Source: Winogradskyella wichelsiae (GTDB lineage: Bacteria > Bacteroidota > Bacteroidia > Flavobacteriales > Flavobacteriaceae). Taken from it: a stretch of DNA of 64,000 nucleotides. Positions 1 through 9,179 of the stretch are shown here, in pieces (position 1 is the stretch's first letter; the number at the start of each line of letters is the position of its first letter). The translations under genes and the position numbers were made by a program. The stretch spans positions 124,001 through 188,000 of the forward strand of contig NZ_JABFDJ010000007.1 of assembly GCF_013403925.1 (NCBI RefSeq). The letters are read 5' to 3'. The notes beneath the pieces were generated by a model that worked only from the letters and a program-made list of their open reading frames with translations, was not told the DNA's origin and made no database searches.

Positions 1-994
1 CCTTAAAAGTTTCGTAATATTCATTAAATATTACAGCGTGTACACCTTTATTTTGGTAGTCGGGGTGTATTCCTATAAGATAAAAAATAACATCTTTACT
101 ATGTTTTTTAGCTTTTAGAATATGCGTAAAGCCAAACGGAAATAATTTACCGTTTGCTTTTTGTAAAGCACTAGCAAATCTTGGCATAACAACAGCAAAA
201 CCTACAAGTTTATCATCTTCATCAACAACAAACTTTATGTATTCAGGGTTTACAAAGCTGATAAATTTCTTCTTAAAATAGGCCTTTTGTATATCTGTAA
301 TTTCAACAAAAGAAGAGAGAGAAGAATAACTTTCATTAAACAAATCGAACATACGATCTGCGTAGGGCATTACTTCTTCAGTTTTAGTAAATTTTAAAGC
401 TGTTAGTTTGTAACGTCTTTTTATAAGCTCTTGTGCTTTTTTAAAAAATTCAGGTTTCACATTTGCAAAAGGAAATTTGTTTTCTGCATATCCTTTTTCA
501 ACTTTAAAGCCATGTGCTTCATAGTGATTTACATAATACGGGTGATTGTACCAAGTAATCATTGTTGATAGATGGTCAAAACCTTCTGTCATCACTCCAA
601 CTTTATCTAAGTTAGAAAACCCAACAGGTCCTTCAGTATATTCTAATTTATTTTCTCTACCAATAGTCTCAATGGTCTCAAGTAAGGCTTTACTGACTTC
701 TAAATCGTCAATAAAATCGAACCAACCAAAACGCATTTTTTTTATGTTTTGTTTATCAACTTCAAGCCAGTTGATAATTGCAGCAATTCGTCCTACAATT
801 TTACCTGATTTATAAGCAAGGAAAAAACGAGCATCGGCATCTTTAAAAATTGGATTTTTGTCTTTATTGAAGGTTTCTAACTCTTGTTTAATAATGGGAG
901 GGACCCAATATTTAGAGTTTTTATATATTTCAAAAGGAAATTTAACAAATTCTGTTAAATTCTTTTTTGAGGAGGCTTCTTTTATTGTAATCAT
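1..994 (-). CDS. GNAT-like N-acetyltransferase family protein (3' end cut by window)
   Basis: The reading frame opens at ATG 994-992 and stays open to base 1, giving 331 codons without the C-terminus. The translation begins MITIKEASSKKNLTEFVKFP and contains the phrases FFLAYKSGKIVGRIAAIIN and FVVDEDDKLVGFAVVMPRFA, which look like the central strands of two GNAT-type acyl-CoA-binding folds. The family is common in Bacteroidetes at about 375 residues and is often labelled only GNAT acetyltransferase, sometimes wrongly GTP cyclohydrolase. The substrate is unknown. It lies 20 bases downstream of the next minus-strand gene and is probably cotranscribed with it. The family call is by recognition of the fold and is moderately sure. 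Confidence 0.7.
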   Translation of the reverse strand, partial: MITIKEASSKKNLTEFVKFPFEIYKNSKYWVPPIIKQELETFNKDKNPIFKDADARFFLAYKSGKIVGRIAAIINWLEVDKQNIKKMRFGWFDFIDDLEVSKALLETIETIGRENKLEYTEGPVGFSNLDKVGVMTEGFDHLSTMITWYNHPYYVNHYEAHGFKVEKGYAENKFPFANVKPEFFKKAQELIKRRYKLTALKFTKTEEVMPYADRMFDLFNESYSSLSSFVEITDIQKAYFKKKFISFVNPEYIKFVVDEDDKLVGFAVVMPRFASALQKANGKLFPFGFTHILKAKKHSKDVIFYLIGIHPDYQNKGVHAVIFNEYYETFK

Positions 995-1014
995 TTATTA
1001 AGGAAAGCTATTAA

Positions 1015-1983
1015 TTAAGAATCAAAATCATCTATTTTTTTGTTCTTCTTTTTTTTCTTTTTTCGCATTTTACCATTTCCATCTCTGGCAGAATTCCCAT
1101 TATCAATTTTTTTGTCTTTATGGAAATCTAATCGGTACGAAGCTCCAAAAGCAATATTAAAAACTGTTGGGGTGTCTTTAGCATTAAAAGCGATATTAGC
1201 ATCTAATTGAAAATCTTTAGTCCATAGATATGCACCACCAAATCTAAATATATTATCAGCGTAAAAGTCACTTTTTATTCCTTGAGCTTCACCAAAAACT
1301 ACCCATTGTGGGGTAAATGAGTGTGTTAAAGTAAATATGTATTGAAAATCAGATTGATCAGTACCAATTCTGTCCTTTATTAAATTCATTACAAAAACCC
1401 ATCCGCCATTAAAATTGTTTTGTGTTGAAATCATTATTTTAGGACTAAATCCTTCAATTTCAGGTGCTGTATATGGATTGTTTTCTGTATCAAAATTTGC
1501 ACCAGCGTATAGCGCAACAGCAGGAATTAAAGATTTCCAACTAAATTTATTATTAGCATGGTAACTATAAATATTCGGTTTAACTTCTTCTGCATTTTTA
1601 TAAGGATCATAAATCAAATATTTAGCACCAATTGTAAAATTTTTAAAATTAGAACGTTTGTTTTCTGATGCAATATTACCACTATTAAAGGTTTGTGTAT
1701 CGCTTTGGTAAACACCATCAAGTGATAACTCTAATTGTTCAAAAAATAAACCATAGCGTAGGGCAAAGTCAAAGCCCAAACCTGAGACGTCGTAATTGGC
1801 TAGTGCATGTTCTTCTTTTACAGTAAATGCTCCTGCTTCAAACTGAAGCACACCTGTTCCTACAGAAAAGGCACTTTCAGATACGCCGGGTCTATTAGAG
1901 TTAATAACTTCAGTGTATTGGGCGTTGGCGTTAGTAAATGAAATAAAAATTAGTAGGGTGAAAATTGATTTGAGTATCCGCAT
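1015..1983 (-). CDS. Outer-membrane transporter-like beta-barrel protein (MetA-pathway phenol degradation family type)
   Basis: The 322-residue product starts with a signal peptide (residues 1-21, cleavage after NANA). It then shows the N-terminal pattern NSNRPGVSESAFSVGTGVLQ, seen in the outer-membrane porin/transporter-like family often annotated as meta-pathway of phenol degradation. Alternating hydrophobic residues and many aromatic strand ends fit a small beta-barrel. The end is unusual: about 18 residues almost entirely lysine, then an acidic IDDFDS tail. A barrel would not normally end this way, so the tail may sit in the periplasm. A TAnnTTTG element lies 20 bases before the ATG. The transported substrate cannot be told. 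Confidence 0.65.
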   Translation of the reverse strand: MRILKSIFTLLIFISFTNANAQYTEVINSNRPGVSESAFSVGTGVLQFEAGAFTVKEEHALANYDVSGLGFDFALRYGLFFEQLELSLDGVYQSDTQTFNSGNIASENKRSNFKNFTIGAKYLIYDPYKNAEEVKPNIYSYHANNKFSWKSLIPAVALYAGANFDTENNPYTAPEIEGFSPKIMISTQNNFNGGWVFVMNLIKDRIGTDQSDFQYIFTLTHSFTPQWVVFGEAQGIKSDFYADNIFRFGGAYLWTKDFQLDANIAFNAKDTPTVFNIAFGASYRLDFHKDKKIDNGNSARDGNGKMRKKKKKKNKKIDDFDS

Positions 1984-2002
1984 TACATTTTTGGTTTAAA
2001 GT

Positions 2003-2010
2003 CAAATATA
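2003..2010 (-). promoter_or_regulatory. -7 promoter element of the transporter-like gene
   Basis: On the minus strand this reads TATATTTG, a full match to the Bacteroidetes sigma-A -7 consensus TAnnTTTG. It lies 20 bases before the ATG at 1983. No clear TTTG -33 element is visible at the expected spacing, so support rests on the -7 box and its position. Confidence 0.5.
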
Positions 2011-2064
2011 GATATTTTATAGTTTTTTTATGGAATAAAATCGGATTATAAATGAGTATAATTG

Positions 2065-2072
2065 TATTTTTG
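2065..2072 (+). promoter_or_regulatory. -7 promoter element of the DUF4834 gene
   Basis: TATTTTTG matches TAnnTTTG. Transcription would start near 2077-2080, only about ten bases before the ATG at 2087 and about thirty before the in-frame ATG at 2108, so it bears on which start is used. Confidence 0.45.
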
Positions 2073-2086
2073 ATAATATTTTATTT

Positions 2087-2380
2087 ATGATACAAGAAGC
2101 TTCGGCCATGGGATTACTGAGAACTATATTAATAATTGTACTTGTTTACTTCGGGTTTAAGATATTAGCACGTTTATTTGCTCCTATTTTGCTAAAATTT
2201 GTAGCTAAAAAAGCTGAAGAAAAATTTGGAGGTCAATTTGGTGGATTTCAAAATCAAAACCAACAAAGACAAGAGCAAAAACAAAAAGAGGGTGAAACTA
2301 TAATAGATAAAATGCCTAATAATAACGGATCATCAAACCCTAAAGTAGGTGAATATGTCGATTATGAAGAAATTGATTAA
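2087..2380 (+). CDS. DUF4834 family small membrane protein
   Basis: The product is 97 residues with one membrane segment (about residues 9-31, LLRTILIIVLVYFGFKILAR), then a charged and glutamine-rich cytoplasmic stretch. It ends near the GEYVDYEEID motif that marks DUF4834 proteins of Flavobacteriia. Their function is unknown. The start could be 2087 or the in-frame ATG at 2108. The predicted promoter leaves a very short leader for 2087, so 2108 is a fair alternative. The gene precedes the YfhO glycan cluster and points the same way, 86 bases upstream of it. Confidence 0.8.
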   Translation: MIQEASAMGLLRTILIIVLVYFGFKILARLFAPILLKFVAKKAEEKFGGQFGGFQNQNQQRQEQKQKEGETIIDKMPNNNGSSNPKVGEYVDYEEID

Positions 2381-2466
2381 GATCTCTTTTTGCTATTATT
2401 GAAATCTTCAATCAGGTTTCAAAAAAAATAACTACTTTTCAGAATCATTCATTTTAAAGCCTTCTC

Positions 2467-4905
2467 ATGTCATTTTCTTTTAAAAGATTACTACCTCATA
2501 TCTTAGTTTTAATAGGATTTGTGGTGCTTTCATTAGCCTATTTTAGTCCTGTTTTACAAGGAAAAAAAATCAACCAAAGTGATATTATGCATTACATTGG
2601 TATGGCTCAACAGCAAAAGGATTTTGCCAAAACTACAGGTGAAGAAACCTATTGGACCAATAGTGCTTTTGGTGGTATGCCAACCTATCAGTTAGGAGCA
2701 AAATACCCACATAATTATATAAAAAAATTAGATTTAGCTTTACGGTTCTTACCAAGGCCAGCAGATTATCTGTTCTTATATTTTATAGGTTTTTATATTT
2801 TATTATTGTCGTTAAAAGTTGATTTTAAACTCGCTGCATTAGGTGCTTTAGCTTTTGGTTTTTCAACGTATCTTATAATAATACTTGGTGTTGGTCATAA
2901 TTCTAAAGCACATGCAATAGCATATATGCCTTTAGTTTTATCTGGAATTATTCTCACATTTAGAAAGAAATATATTCTTGGTTTCTTATTGACGACTATT
3001 GCTTTAGGCTTAGAGATTGTAACGAATCATTACCAGATGACGTATTACTTATTGCTCTTGGTTTTAGTTTTAGGGTTAGCTTATTTGGTAGATGCTTATA
3101 AAAAGAAAGAATTACCTCATTTTTTTAAATCTGTAGGTTTACTGTCTGTTGGAGCACTATTAGCTGTAGGTCTTAATGCTACAGGTATTATGGCAACGCA
3201 AGAATATGTTAAAGAAAGTGCGCGTGGTCAAAGTGATCTAACCATAAATTCTGATGGTTCACCTAAAGAAGTAACAACAGGTTTAGATAGAGGTTATATT
3301 ACGGAATATAGTTACGGTATTTTAGAATCTTTTAATCTTTATATCCCAAAATTTATGGGAGGAGGAAACTACGAAGATGTAGGTAAAGATTCTGAAACTT
3401 ATAAAGCTTATATTGCTTTAGGTGCCTCACCAATAGAAGCTTTAGATGCGGCCAGAAATGCACCAATGTATTGGGGAGATCAACCTATTGTAGAAGCCCC
3501 TGCTTATGTCGGAGCAGTTATAATATTTCTATTTGTTTTAGGATTATTTTTGGTAAAAGGAAGAGTGAAATGGTGGCTTGTTGGCGGAACGCTATTATCT
3601 CTTTTATTATCTTATGGGAAAAACTTAGGGTTTTTAACTGATTTTTTTATCGATTACGTGCCGTTTTATAATAAGTTTAGAGCAGTAAGTTCTATCCAAG
3701 TTTTATTAGAATTATGTATTCCTGTTTTAGGAATTTTAGGTTTATCTCGTTTGTTTAGTAACGACTTTAAAGATGAAGAAAAACTTAAAGCATTATTATA
3801 TTCTGTAGGGATCACAGCAGGTTTAGCTATAATCTTCTTATTATTTAAATCTATATTATTTGATTTTGAAGGTTTAAGAGACGACCAATATATTGGTGCT
3901 TACGGACAGGCTTTTATGGATTCTGTTATTGATGACAGAAAAGCTTTAATGTCAAGTGATACCTTAAGAACGTTAATTCTTGTTTTGCTATCTGCAGGAA
4001 CCATTTATTTATTCTTAAAGAAGAAATTGTCAGAAAATCTAGTGGTCGTTGTATTTGCCATTTTAATCCTTTTCGATTTGGTGACTGTGGACAAAAAATA
4101 TGTTAATAATGATAATTTTATTTCAGCATTAAGAGTTGATAAACCATATCAAGCTAATAGTGCCGATAAAGAGATATTAAAAGATAAAAGCCATTTTAGA
4201 GTAATGGACATGTCTACTGAAGGACAAAGAATGCCTGCAAAAGCAGCTTATTATCATAATTCTTTAATGGGGTATAGTGCCGCTAAATTAGGACGAGTAG
4301 AAGAGTTGTTAGATTTTTATGTCTACAATAATAATATGAATGTTCTTAACATGCTTAATACTAAATATATTATTGCAGAAGAAAATAAGACTGTTTTTCC
4401 ATACACCAATACAGATGCAAATGGTAATGCTTGGTTTGTTTCAAATCTTAAAGTAGTTGCAGGTGCGAATGAAGAAATTTTAGCTTTAGATAGTTTAAAT
4501 ACAAAAACGACGGCTGTTACAGAAAAACAAGTTGCTACAGATCATAATTTAAAATCTAGCTATCAATTAGATTCTACGGCTACTATTAATTTAAAAGAAT
4601 TTAAACCTAACTATCTAAAATACGAATCTAATAATAGAAGTAAAGGCTTAGCTGTATTTTCAGAAATCTATTATAACCATGGTTGGGATGCTTATATCGA
4701 TGGGGAATTAGTACCACATTTTCGAGTAAATTACGTGTTAAGAGCATTAGAATTACCAAAAGGAAATCATACAATAGAATTTAAATTTGAACCACAAGTG
4801 GTTAAAACAGGAAGCAGTATTGCTTTGGCTAGTTCAGCTATTTTAGGATTGTTGATTTTAGCAGGATTGTTTTTTAAATTTAAAGACACAAAAGCGAAAG
4901 CTTAG
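2467..4905 (+). CDS. YfhO family integral membrane protein
   Basis: This is an 812-residue polytopic protein with about a dozen hydrophobic segments spread from residue 10 to about 525, a soluble domain at about 570-770 and a final membrane segment near 780-803. The pattern matches the YfhO family (bacterial membrane protein, GT-C-like fold), whose Firmicute members act in glycosylation of envelope polymers. The soluble C-terminal part includes NHGWDAYIDGE and a beta-rich ending typical of the family. It is followed after two bases by a GT4 glycosyltransferase and then a flippase, so a role in export or decoration of a surface glycan is likely. The exact sugar donor is unknown. Confidence 0.85.
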   Translation: MSFSFKRLLPHILVLIGFVVLSLAYFSPVLQGKKINQSDIMHYIGMAQQQKDFAKTTGEETYWTNSAFGGMPTYQLGAKYPHNYIKKLDLALRFLPRPADYLFLYFIGFYILLLSLKVDFKLAALGALAFGFSTYLIIILGVGHNSKAHAIAYMPLVLSGIILTFRKKYILGFLLTTIALGLEIVTNHYQMTYYLLLLVLVLGLAYLVDAYKKKELPHFFKSVGLLSVGALLAVGLNATGIMATQEYVKESARGQSDLTINSDGSPKEVTTGLDRGYITEYSYGILESFNLYIPKFMGGGNYEDVGKDSETYKAYIALGASPIEALDAARNAPMYWGDQPIVEAPAYVGAVIIFLFVLGLFLVKGRVKWWLVGGTLLSLLLSYGKNLGFLTDFFIDYVPFYNKFRAVSSIQVLLELCIPVLGILGLSRLFSNDFKDEEKLKALLYSVGITAGLAIIFLLFKSILFDFEGLRDDQYIGAYGQAFMDSVIDDRKALMSSDTLRTLILVLLSAGTIYLFLKKKLSENLVVVVFAILILFDLVTVDKKYVNNDNFISALRVDKPYQANSADKEILKDKSHFRVMDMSTEGQRMPAKAAYYHNSLMGYSAAKLGRVEELLDFYVYNNNMNVLNMLNTKYIIAEENKTVFPYTNTDANGNAWFVSNLKVVAGANEEILALDSLNTKTTAVTEKQVATDHNLKSSYQLDSTATINLKEFKPNYLKYESNNRSKGLAVFSEIYYNHGWDAYIDGELVPHFRVNYVLRALELPKGNHTIEFKFEPQVVKTGSSIALASSAILGLLILAGLFFKFKDTKAKA

Positions 4906-4907
4906 AT

Positions 4908-6194
4908 ATGAATTCTACAGTACTAATTATAACTTATTATTGGCCACCTGCAGGCGGTCCAGGCGTACAGCGTTGGTTAAAGTTTGTGAAGTATTTATCT
5001 GAATTTGATATTGAACCGATTGTTTATTGTCCTGAAAATCCAAATTACCCAATTATGGATGAAAGTTTGGTAAATGAAATTCCTAATAATATTACCATTT
5101 TAAAACAACCGATTAATGAACCTTATGGTTTAGCAAGTTTGTTTTCTAAAGGAAGTGCTAAAAAAATAAGCTCGGGAGTTATCCCCAAAGCTAAAAAGCA
5201 ATCTTTTATAGAAAAAGCGATGCTTTATGTAAGAGGAAATTACTTTATTCCAGATGCGCGTAAAAATTGGGTATCACCATCGGTTTCTTATTTATCAGAA
5301 TACATTAAAAAGCAGCAAATTGAAACTATAATTACTACTGGTCCACCGCATAGTTTACATTTAATAGGTTTGCAGCTAAAAGCTAAATTAGGTGTAAAAT
5401 GGTTAGCCGATTTTAGAGATCCTTGGACAACGATTGGTTATCATAAAGATTTAAAACTAACAGATTCTTCTAAAGCAAAACATTTAGATTTAGAGCAAAA
5501 GGTTTTAAATACGGCAGACCAAATTATTGTAACCAGTAATCACACTAAAAACGAATTTAAAACTAAAACAAAACAACCTATTTCTGTTATTACTAATGGT
5601 TACGATACGCATAAGGTTAGAGTAGAAGGGAAGGATGCTCAGTTTAGCTTATCTCATATTGGATCTTTATTATCGGAACGAAACCCTATGGTTTTATGGA
5701 ATGTACTTTCAGAAATTATAAAAGAAAATAAAGACTTCTCTGAAGTATTTAAATTACAACTTATAGGTGTTGTTAGCGATGATGTTGTAGAATCTATACA
5801 TGAAAATGGATTAAAGAACCATGTAGATGTTGTTGGTTATGTGAGCCATGATGAAGCTTTACAGTTTCAAATGAAATCACAGTTATTATTACTTATTGAA
5901 ATAGATTCAGAAGATACCAAGGCTATTATAGCAGGAAAAGTTTTTGAATATCTCATTTCAGAAACACCAATATTAGCCATAGGACCAAAAGATTCTGATG
6001 TAGAACAAATTATAAAATCTACAAATACAGGAACCTACTTTAATTATCAGCAGAAAGCAGAACTTAAGACACAAATATTAAATTATTTTGAAGCTTTTCA
6101 AAATAATAACTTACAAGTTAATGCTATTGGTTTACAACCTTATAGTAGAAAAGCATTGACAAAAAAGTTAAGCGAAATCATTAAGGATAGTTAA
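4908..6194 (+). CDS. Glycosyltransferase family 4 protein
   Basis: The 428-residue protein has the GT-B layout of GT4 enzymes. The N-terminal Rossmann domain carries the glycine-rich loop WPPAGGPGVQRWLKF near residue 12. The C-terminal domain has ITNGYDTHKV, the SHIGSLLSERNP strand and the donor-binding acid region around KVFEYLISETPILAIG. The ADFRDPW motif near residue 167 is common in Bacteroidetes GT4 proteins. It begins two bases after yfhO-like and probably forms one transcript with it and with the flippase that follows. It likely adds a sugar to a lipid-linked or cell-wall glycan; acceptor and sugar are unknown. Confidence 0.85.
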   Translation: MNSTVLIITYYWPPAGGPGVQRWLKFVKYLSEFDIEPIVYCPENPNYPIMDESLVNEIPNNITILKQPINEPYGLASLFSKGSAKKISSGVIPKAKKQSFIEKAMLYVRGNYFIPDARKNWVSPSVSYLSEYIKKQQIETIITTGPPHSLHLIGLQLKAKLGVKWLADFRDPWTTIGYHKDLKLTDSSKAKHLDLEQKVLNTADQIIVTSNHTKNEFKTKTKQPISVITNGYDTHKVRVEGKDAQFSLSHIGSLLSERNPMVLWNVLSEIIKENKDFSEVFKLQLIGVVSDDVVESIHENGLKNHVDVVGYVSHDEALQFQMKSQLLLLIEIDSEDTKAIIAGKVFEYLISETPILAIGPKDSDVEQIIKSTNTGTYFNYQQKAELKTQILNYFEAFQNNNLQVNAIGLQPYSRKALTKKLSEIIKDS

Positions 6195-6240
6195 TTTATT
6201 ACCTACACTTTAGTCTTAAATTGTTGTACTTTGCTTCACT

Positions 6241-7701
6241 ATGGGAATCGTCTTAAACCAGTCTTTTAAAAACACAGTCACCACATATTTTGGTTTTGGA
6301 CTTGGTGCTATTAATACACTTTTTCTCTACACTAATTTTTTATCAGATCAATATTACGGTTTAGTTGCTTTTTTACTTTCAGCAGCAAATATTATGACGC
6401 CATTTATGGCATTTGGTGTTCATAATGCAATTGTAAAATTCTATTCCACATTCAAAACAAAAAATAGTATCAATAGCTTTTTAACCTTGATGTTGTTTTT
6501 GCCTTTACTCTTTATAATTCCGGCTGCATTTATAGGATATTTTGCTTATGATACAATTGTTCTGTGGCTTTCTAACGAAAATAAAATTGTAGAAAATTAC
6601 GTTTGGTATATTTTTATTTTGGCAGTTTCAATGGCCTATTTTGAAATTTTCTTCGCTTGGACTAAAGTACACATGCAAACCGTTTTTGGTAATCTGATGA
6701 AAGAAGTTTTTCATCGTGTTTGTATTATGCTTTTATTATTTGGTGTGTATTTAGAATGGTTGACTGTAAATCAATTTATTACTGGACTTGTCGGCGTATA
6801 TGTGCTGCGTATAGTTATTATGAAATTGTATGCTTATTCTATACGGTTTCCGAAGTTGAAATTTCAAAAATTAGAGAATCAGTTTTCGATATTAAAGTAT
6901 GCAGGTTTAATGATTATAGCAGGTTCTATAGCCATGCTAATTCTCGATATAGACAAGTTTATGATTGGCTTAATGTTACCAGATATTGAGCAAGTAGCTT
7001 ATTACAGTGTCGCTATTTTTATAGCCACAGTTATTGCTGTTCCGCAGCGTGCTATGCATCAAATTATGTTGCCATTAACGGCTAAGTTTCTTAATGAAAA
7101 TGATAAAGTTGCCTTAGAGGATTTGTACAAGCGAAGTTCAATGACACTCTTGGTCATTAGTGGCTTTATTTTCTTATTAATTATTTTGAATATTAATCAA
7201 TTGTACGAAATTCTTCCAGAGAAATTTACAGGTGGTTTATTTGTTGTGCTCATCGTAAGTCTAGCAAAACTCTATGATAATAGTTTAGGGAATAATAATG
7301 CTATTCTCTTTAATAGCGATTATTATAGAATGGTTTTGTTTTTTGGTGTGCTTTTAGCAATTATGGCTATTGTATTAAATGCAATTTTTATTCCTATTTA
7401 TGGAATTGAAGGTTCTGCTTTTGCTACATTTTTAGCCGTTTTTATTTATAATACCATCAAAATTATATTTGTAAAGCGGAAGTTTAATATGATGCCTTTT
7501 TCAATGGGTTCTGTTAAAATTGTATTGGTATTAATTGTTTTAGCATCTGGTTTCTATTTCTGGGACTTTCTATTTCATCCTATATTAAACATAATCCTAA
7601 AGTCTGGATTGCTAGGACTTATTTATATTGTCTTAATTTATAAATTAAATATTTCTGAAGATATTTCTAATCAGATGAAGAAATATCTTAGACTAAAATA
7701 A
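6241..7701 (+). CDS. Oligosaccharide flippase family protein (Wzx-like, MATE/MOP superfamily)
   Basis: The 486-residue protein has about twelve to fourteen hydrophobic segments over its whole length and the N-terminal pattern TYFGFGLGAINTLFLYTNFL typical of polysaccharide flippases in Flavobacteriia. A basic charged loop separates two halves, as in MOP-superfamily transporters. It should move lipid-linked glycan from the inner to the outer leaflet of the cytoplasmic membrane. With the upstream GT4 and YfhO genes it makes a small glycan module, although no polymerase or ligase is visible nearby. A TACTTTG element 15-20 bases before the ATG hints that it may also have its own promoter. Confidence 0.85.
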   Translation: MGIVLNQSFKNTVTTYFGFGLGAINTLFLYTNFLSDQYYGLVAFLLSAANIMTPFMAFGVHNAIVKFYSTFKTKNSINSFLTLMLFLPLLFIIPAAFIGYFAYDTIVLWLSNENKIVENYVWYIFILAVSMAYFEIFFAWTKVHMQTVFGNLMKEVFHRVCIMLLLFGVYLEWLTVNQFITGLVGVYVLRIVIMKLYAYSIRFPKLKFQKLENQFSILKYAGLMIIAGSIAMLILDIDKFMIGLMLPDIEQVAYYSVAIFIATVIAVPQRAMHQIMLPLTAKFLNENDKVALEDLYKRSSMTLLVISGFIFLLIILNINQLYEILPEKFTGGLFVVLIVSLAKLYDNSLGNNNAILFNSDYYRMVLFFGVLLAIMAIVLNAIFIPIYGIEGSAFATFLAVFIYNTIKIIFVKRKFNMMPFSMGSVKIVLVLIVLASGFYFWDFLFHPILNIILKSGLLGLIYIVLIYKLNISEDISNQMKKYLRLK

Positions 7702-7707
7702 AGACAT

Positions 7708-7750
7708 AAAAAAGTCCCGAAAGGTGCTTTGAGGCACACACTAACGGGAC
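7708..7750 (-). terminator. Rho-independent terminator of the low-complexity secreted protein gene
   Basis: Read on the minus strand, GTCCCG (7750-7745) pairs with CGGGAC (7719-7714), with an inner GTGC/GCAC helix (7737-7734 with 7727-7724), followed by six T (7713-7708). It lies just after the stop of the minus-strand gene at 7778 and between convergent genes. On the plus strand the following tract is weaker (ATTTTA), so it may also slow transcription from the flippase gene. Confidence 0.75.
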
Positions 7751-7777
7751 ATTTTACTAACCAACCAAAAAAACTTT

Positions 7778-8989
7778 TTATCCTCTAGATCGACTTGTAT
7801 TAGACCTTGCAGAACTTTGGTTGCTCGTTCTACTTGTATTAGATCTTGACTTTACAGTCGCTGATTTTGTTCTATTTTGAGTAGCGCTACTTGATTTTTT
7901 TATACTCTTTGACGCTGACTTATTATATGTACGAGAATTTGTAGTACTCGGTTTTCTAATTGACGAATTATTTTTCGTCACTGTTTTATTTGACACAGTA
8001 GAACGACTATTAGTCACCTTTAGATTTGTGTTTCTATTAGTTGAACGATGTGTTGCAGTTCTACTAGGTGTTGCTACTCTAGTATTCGTTCTTGTTACTG
8101 TAGTTTTACTTCTTGTTGTCGCAGGTGTAGTTCTTACCGTAGAACGAGTCGTTGTTCTATTATTAGAAGTACGTGCTCTAGTAGTTCCTGTAGATATATT
8201 GTTGCTGCGCGTTGCTCTAGTACTTGCTATTGTTGTATTTCTGCGTAGCGCCTGTGTTCTTATAGTTCGTTCTGTTCTGTTTCTAGGGGTTTGTGTATAG
8301 TTGTTATTTCTTACAGAATTTGAACGTCTTGTAACATGCCCATTACTTCTTCTTTCAATATTATAATGTCTTACATTATTAGTGTATGGTCTGTAATAAA
8401 TATGTCTTGTAACTGTATAATATTGTCTATATGGATTTGCATGTACAATACTAAAATTAGCATGTGGAGCGGCATAAAATCTGTGCCATGGTCTATAAAC
8501 ATAAGATCTATTATAGGTATTGATAAATCCATCATAACCATAATAAACGTTATTTCTGTAATAAACATTTAATCCACCAACTCTACTAATTCTACCAAAT
8601 CCATTATAATTAATAAGAACATTTCCTATTTGATTAACACGACCGTAATAATCGTAATAAATTGGAGTATTTTCAATTTGAATAATAGCGCCATAGCTAT
8701 CATATTGTACGTAAGGATTATAATCATAACCTGTATTAAAGCTTAAACTGAAACCAGGAGTATTAATTCCTACACTTACATCTGGACCATAGTTTGGTAA
8801 ATAAAAATCAAATTGACCATCAGCAAATACTGAAAACTCAATACCTTCTTCATTAAATATGAAAGAATTGCCATAACCTTTCACATAGTTGTTAACAGAA
8901 GCTTCAGCTTCTGCTGTTGTGTTAGTGTTTGCGAATGCAGTTGTGCTTATAGCGACTAAGGCTGCAAATAAATATATAATTCGTTTCAT
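7778..8989 (-). CDS. Secreted protein with tyrosine-rich domain and acid-free Thr/Ser/Arg/Asn-rich tail
   Basis: The 403-residue product has a clear signal peptide (residues 1-20, ending AFANT). Residues about 35-200 are rich in tyrosine, glycine and asparagine and hold loosely repeating phrases (YYDYYGRVNQIGNVLINY, NGFGRISRVGGLNVYY) that look like short beta-hairpin repeats. From about 235 to the end the protein is low complexity: Thr, Ser, Arg, Asn and Lys dominate and I find no Asp or Glu. It ends with a basic RSRG and no T9SS sorting domain. A similar N-terminal part occurs in unnamed flavobacterial exported proteins. The tail could bind a polyanion such as DNA or lipopolysaccharide, but this is inference. 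Confidence 0.75.
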   Translation of the reverse strand: MKRIIYLFAALVAISTTAFANTNTTAEAEASVNNYVKGYGNSFIFNEEGIEFSVFADGQFDFYLPNYGPDVSVGINTPGFSLSFNTGYDYNPYVQYDSYGAIIQIENTPIYYDYYGRVNQIGNVLINYNGFGRISRVGGLNVYYRNNVYYGYDGFINTYNRSYVYRPWHRFYAAPHANFSIVHANPYRQYYTVTRHIYYRPYTNNVRHYNIERRSNGHVTRRSNSVRNNNYTQTPRNRTERTIRTQALRRNTTIASTRATRSNNISTGTTRARTSNNRTTTRSTVRTTPATTRSKTTVTRTNTRVATPSRTATHRSTNRNTNLKVTNSRSTVSNKTVTKNNSSIRKPSTTNSRTYNKSASKSIKKSSSATQNRTKSATVKSRSNTSRTSNQSSARSNTSRSRG

Positions 8990-9179
8990 AATAAATGGGT
9001 TTTAAATTAAACTCAGTTGGTATAAAACAAACAACGTGCCAAAATATTTATATACTTGATTTATAGTGTTGTAGGTTTTTTTAGAAGATGGTTAATGTAA
9101 CAATTTTGGAATTCAATCTTCTTATCTATAAGAACCATGAACTAAAAATGATTATTTTAGTCCTGATTAAAAACCAACC

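Noticed and set aside
8028..8300. Plus-strand open frames opposite the low-complexity tail
   Set aside because: They arise from the Thr/Arg/Ser codon bias of the minus-strand gene. Their products are runs of Val/Leu or Cys/Ser with no start context.
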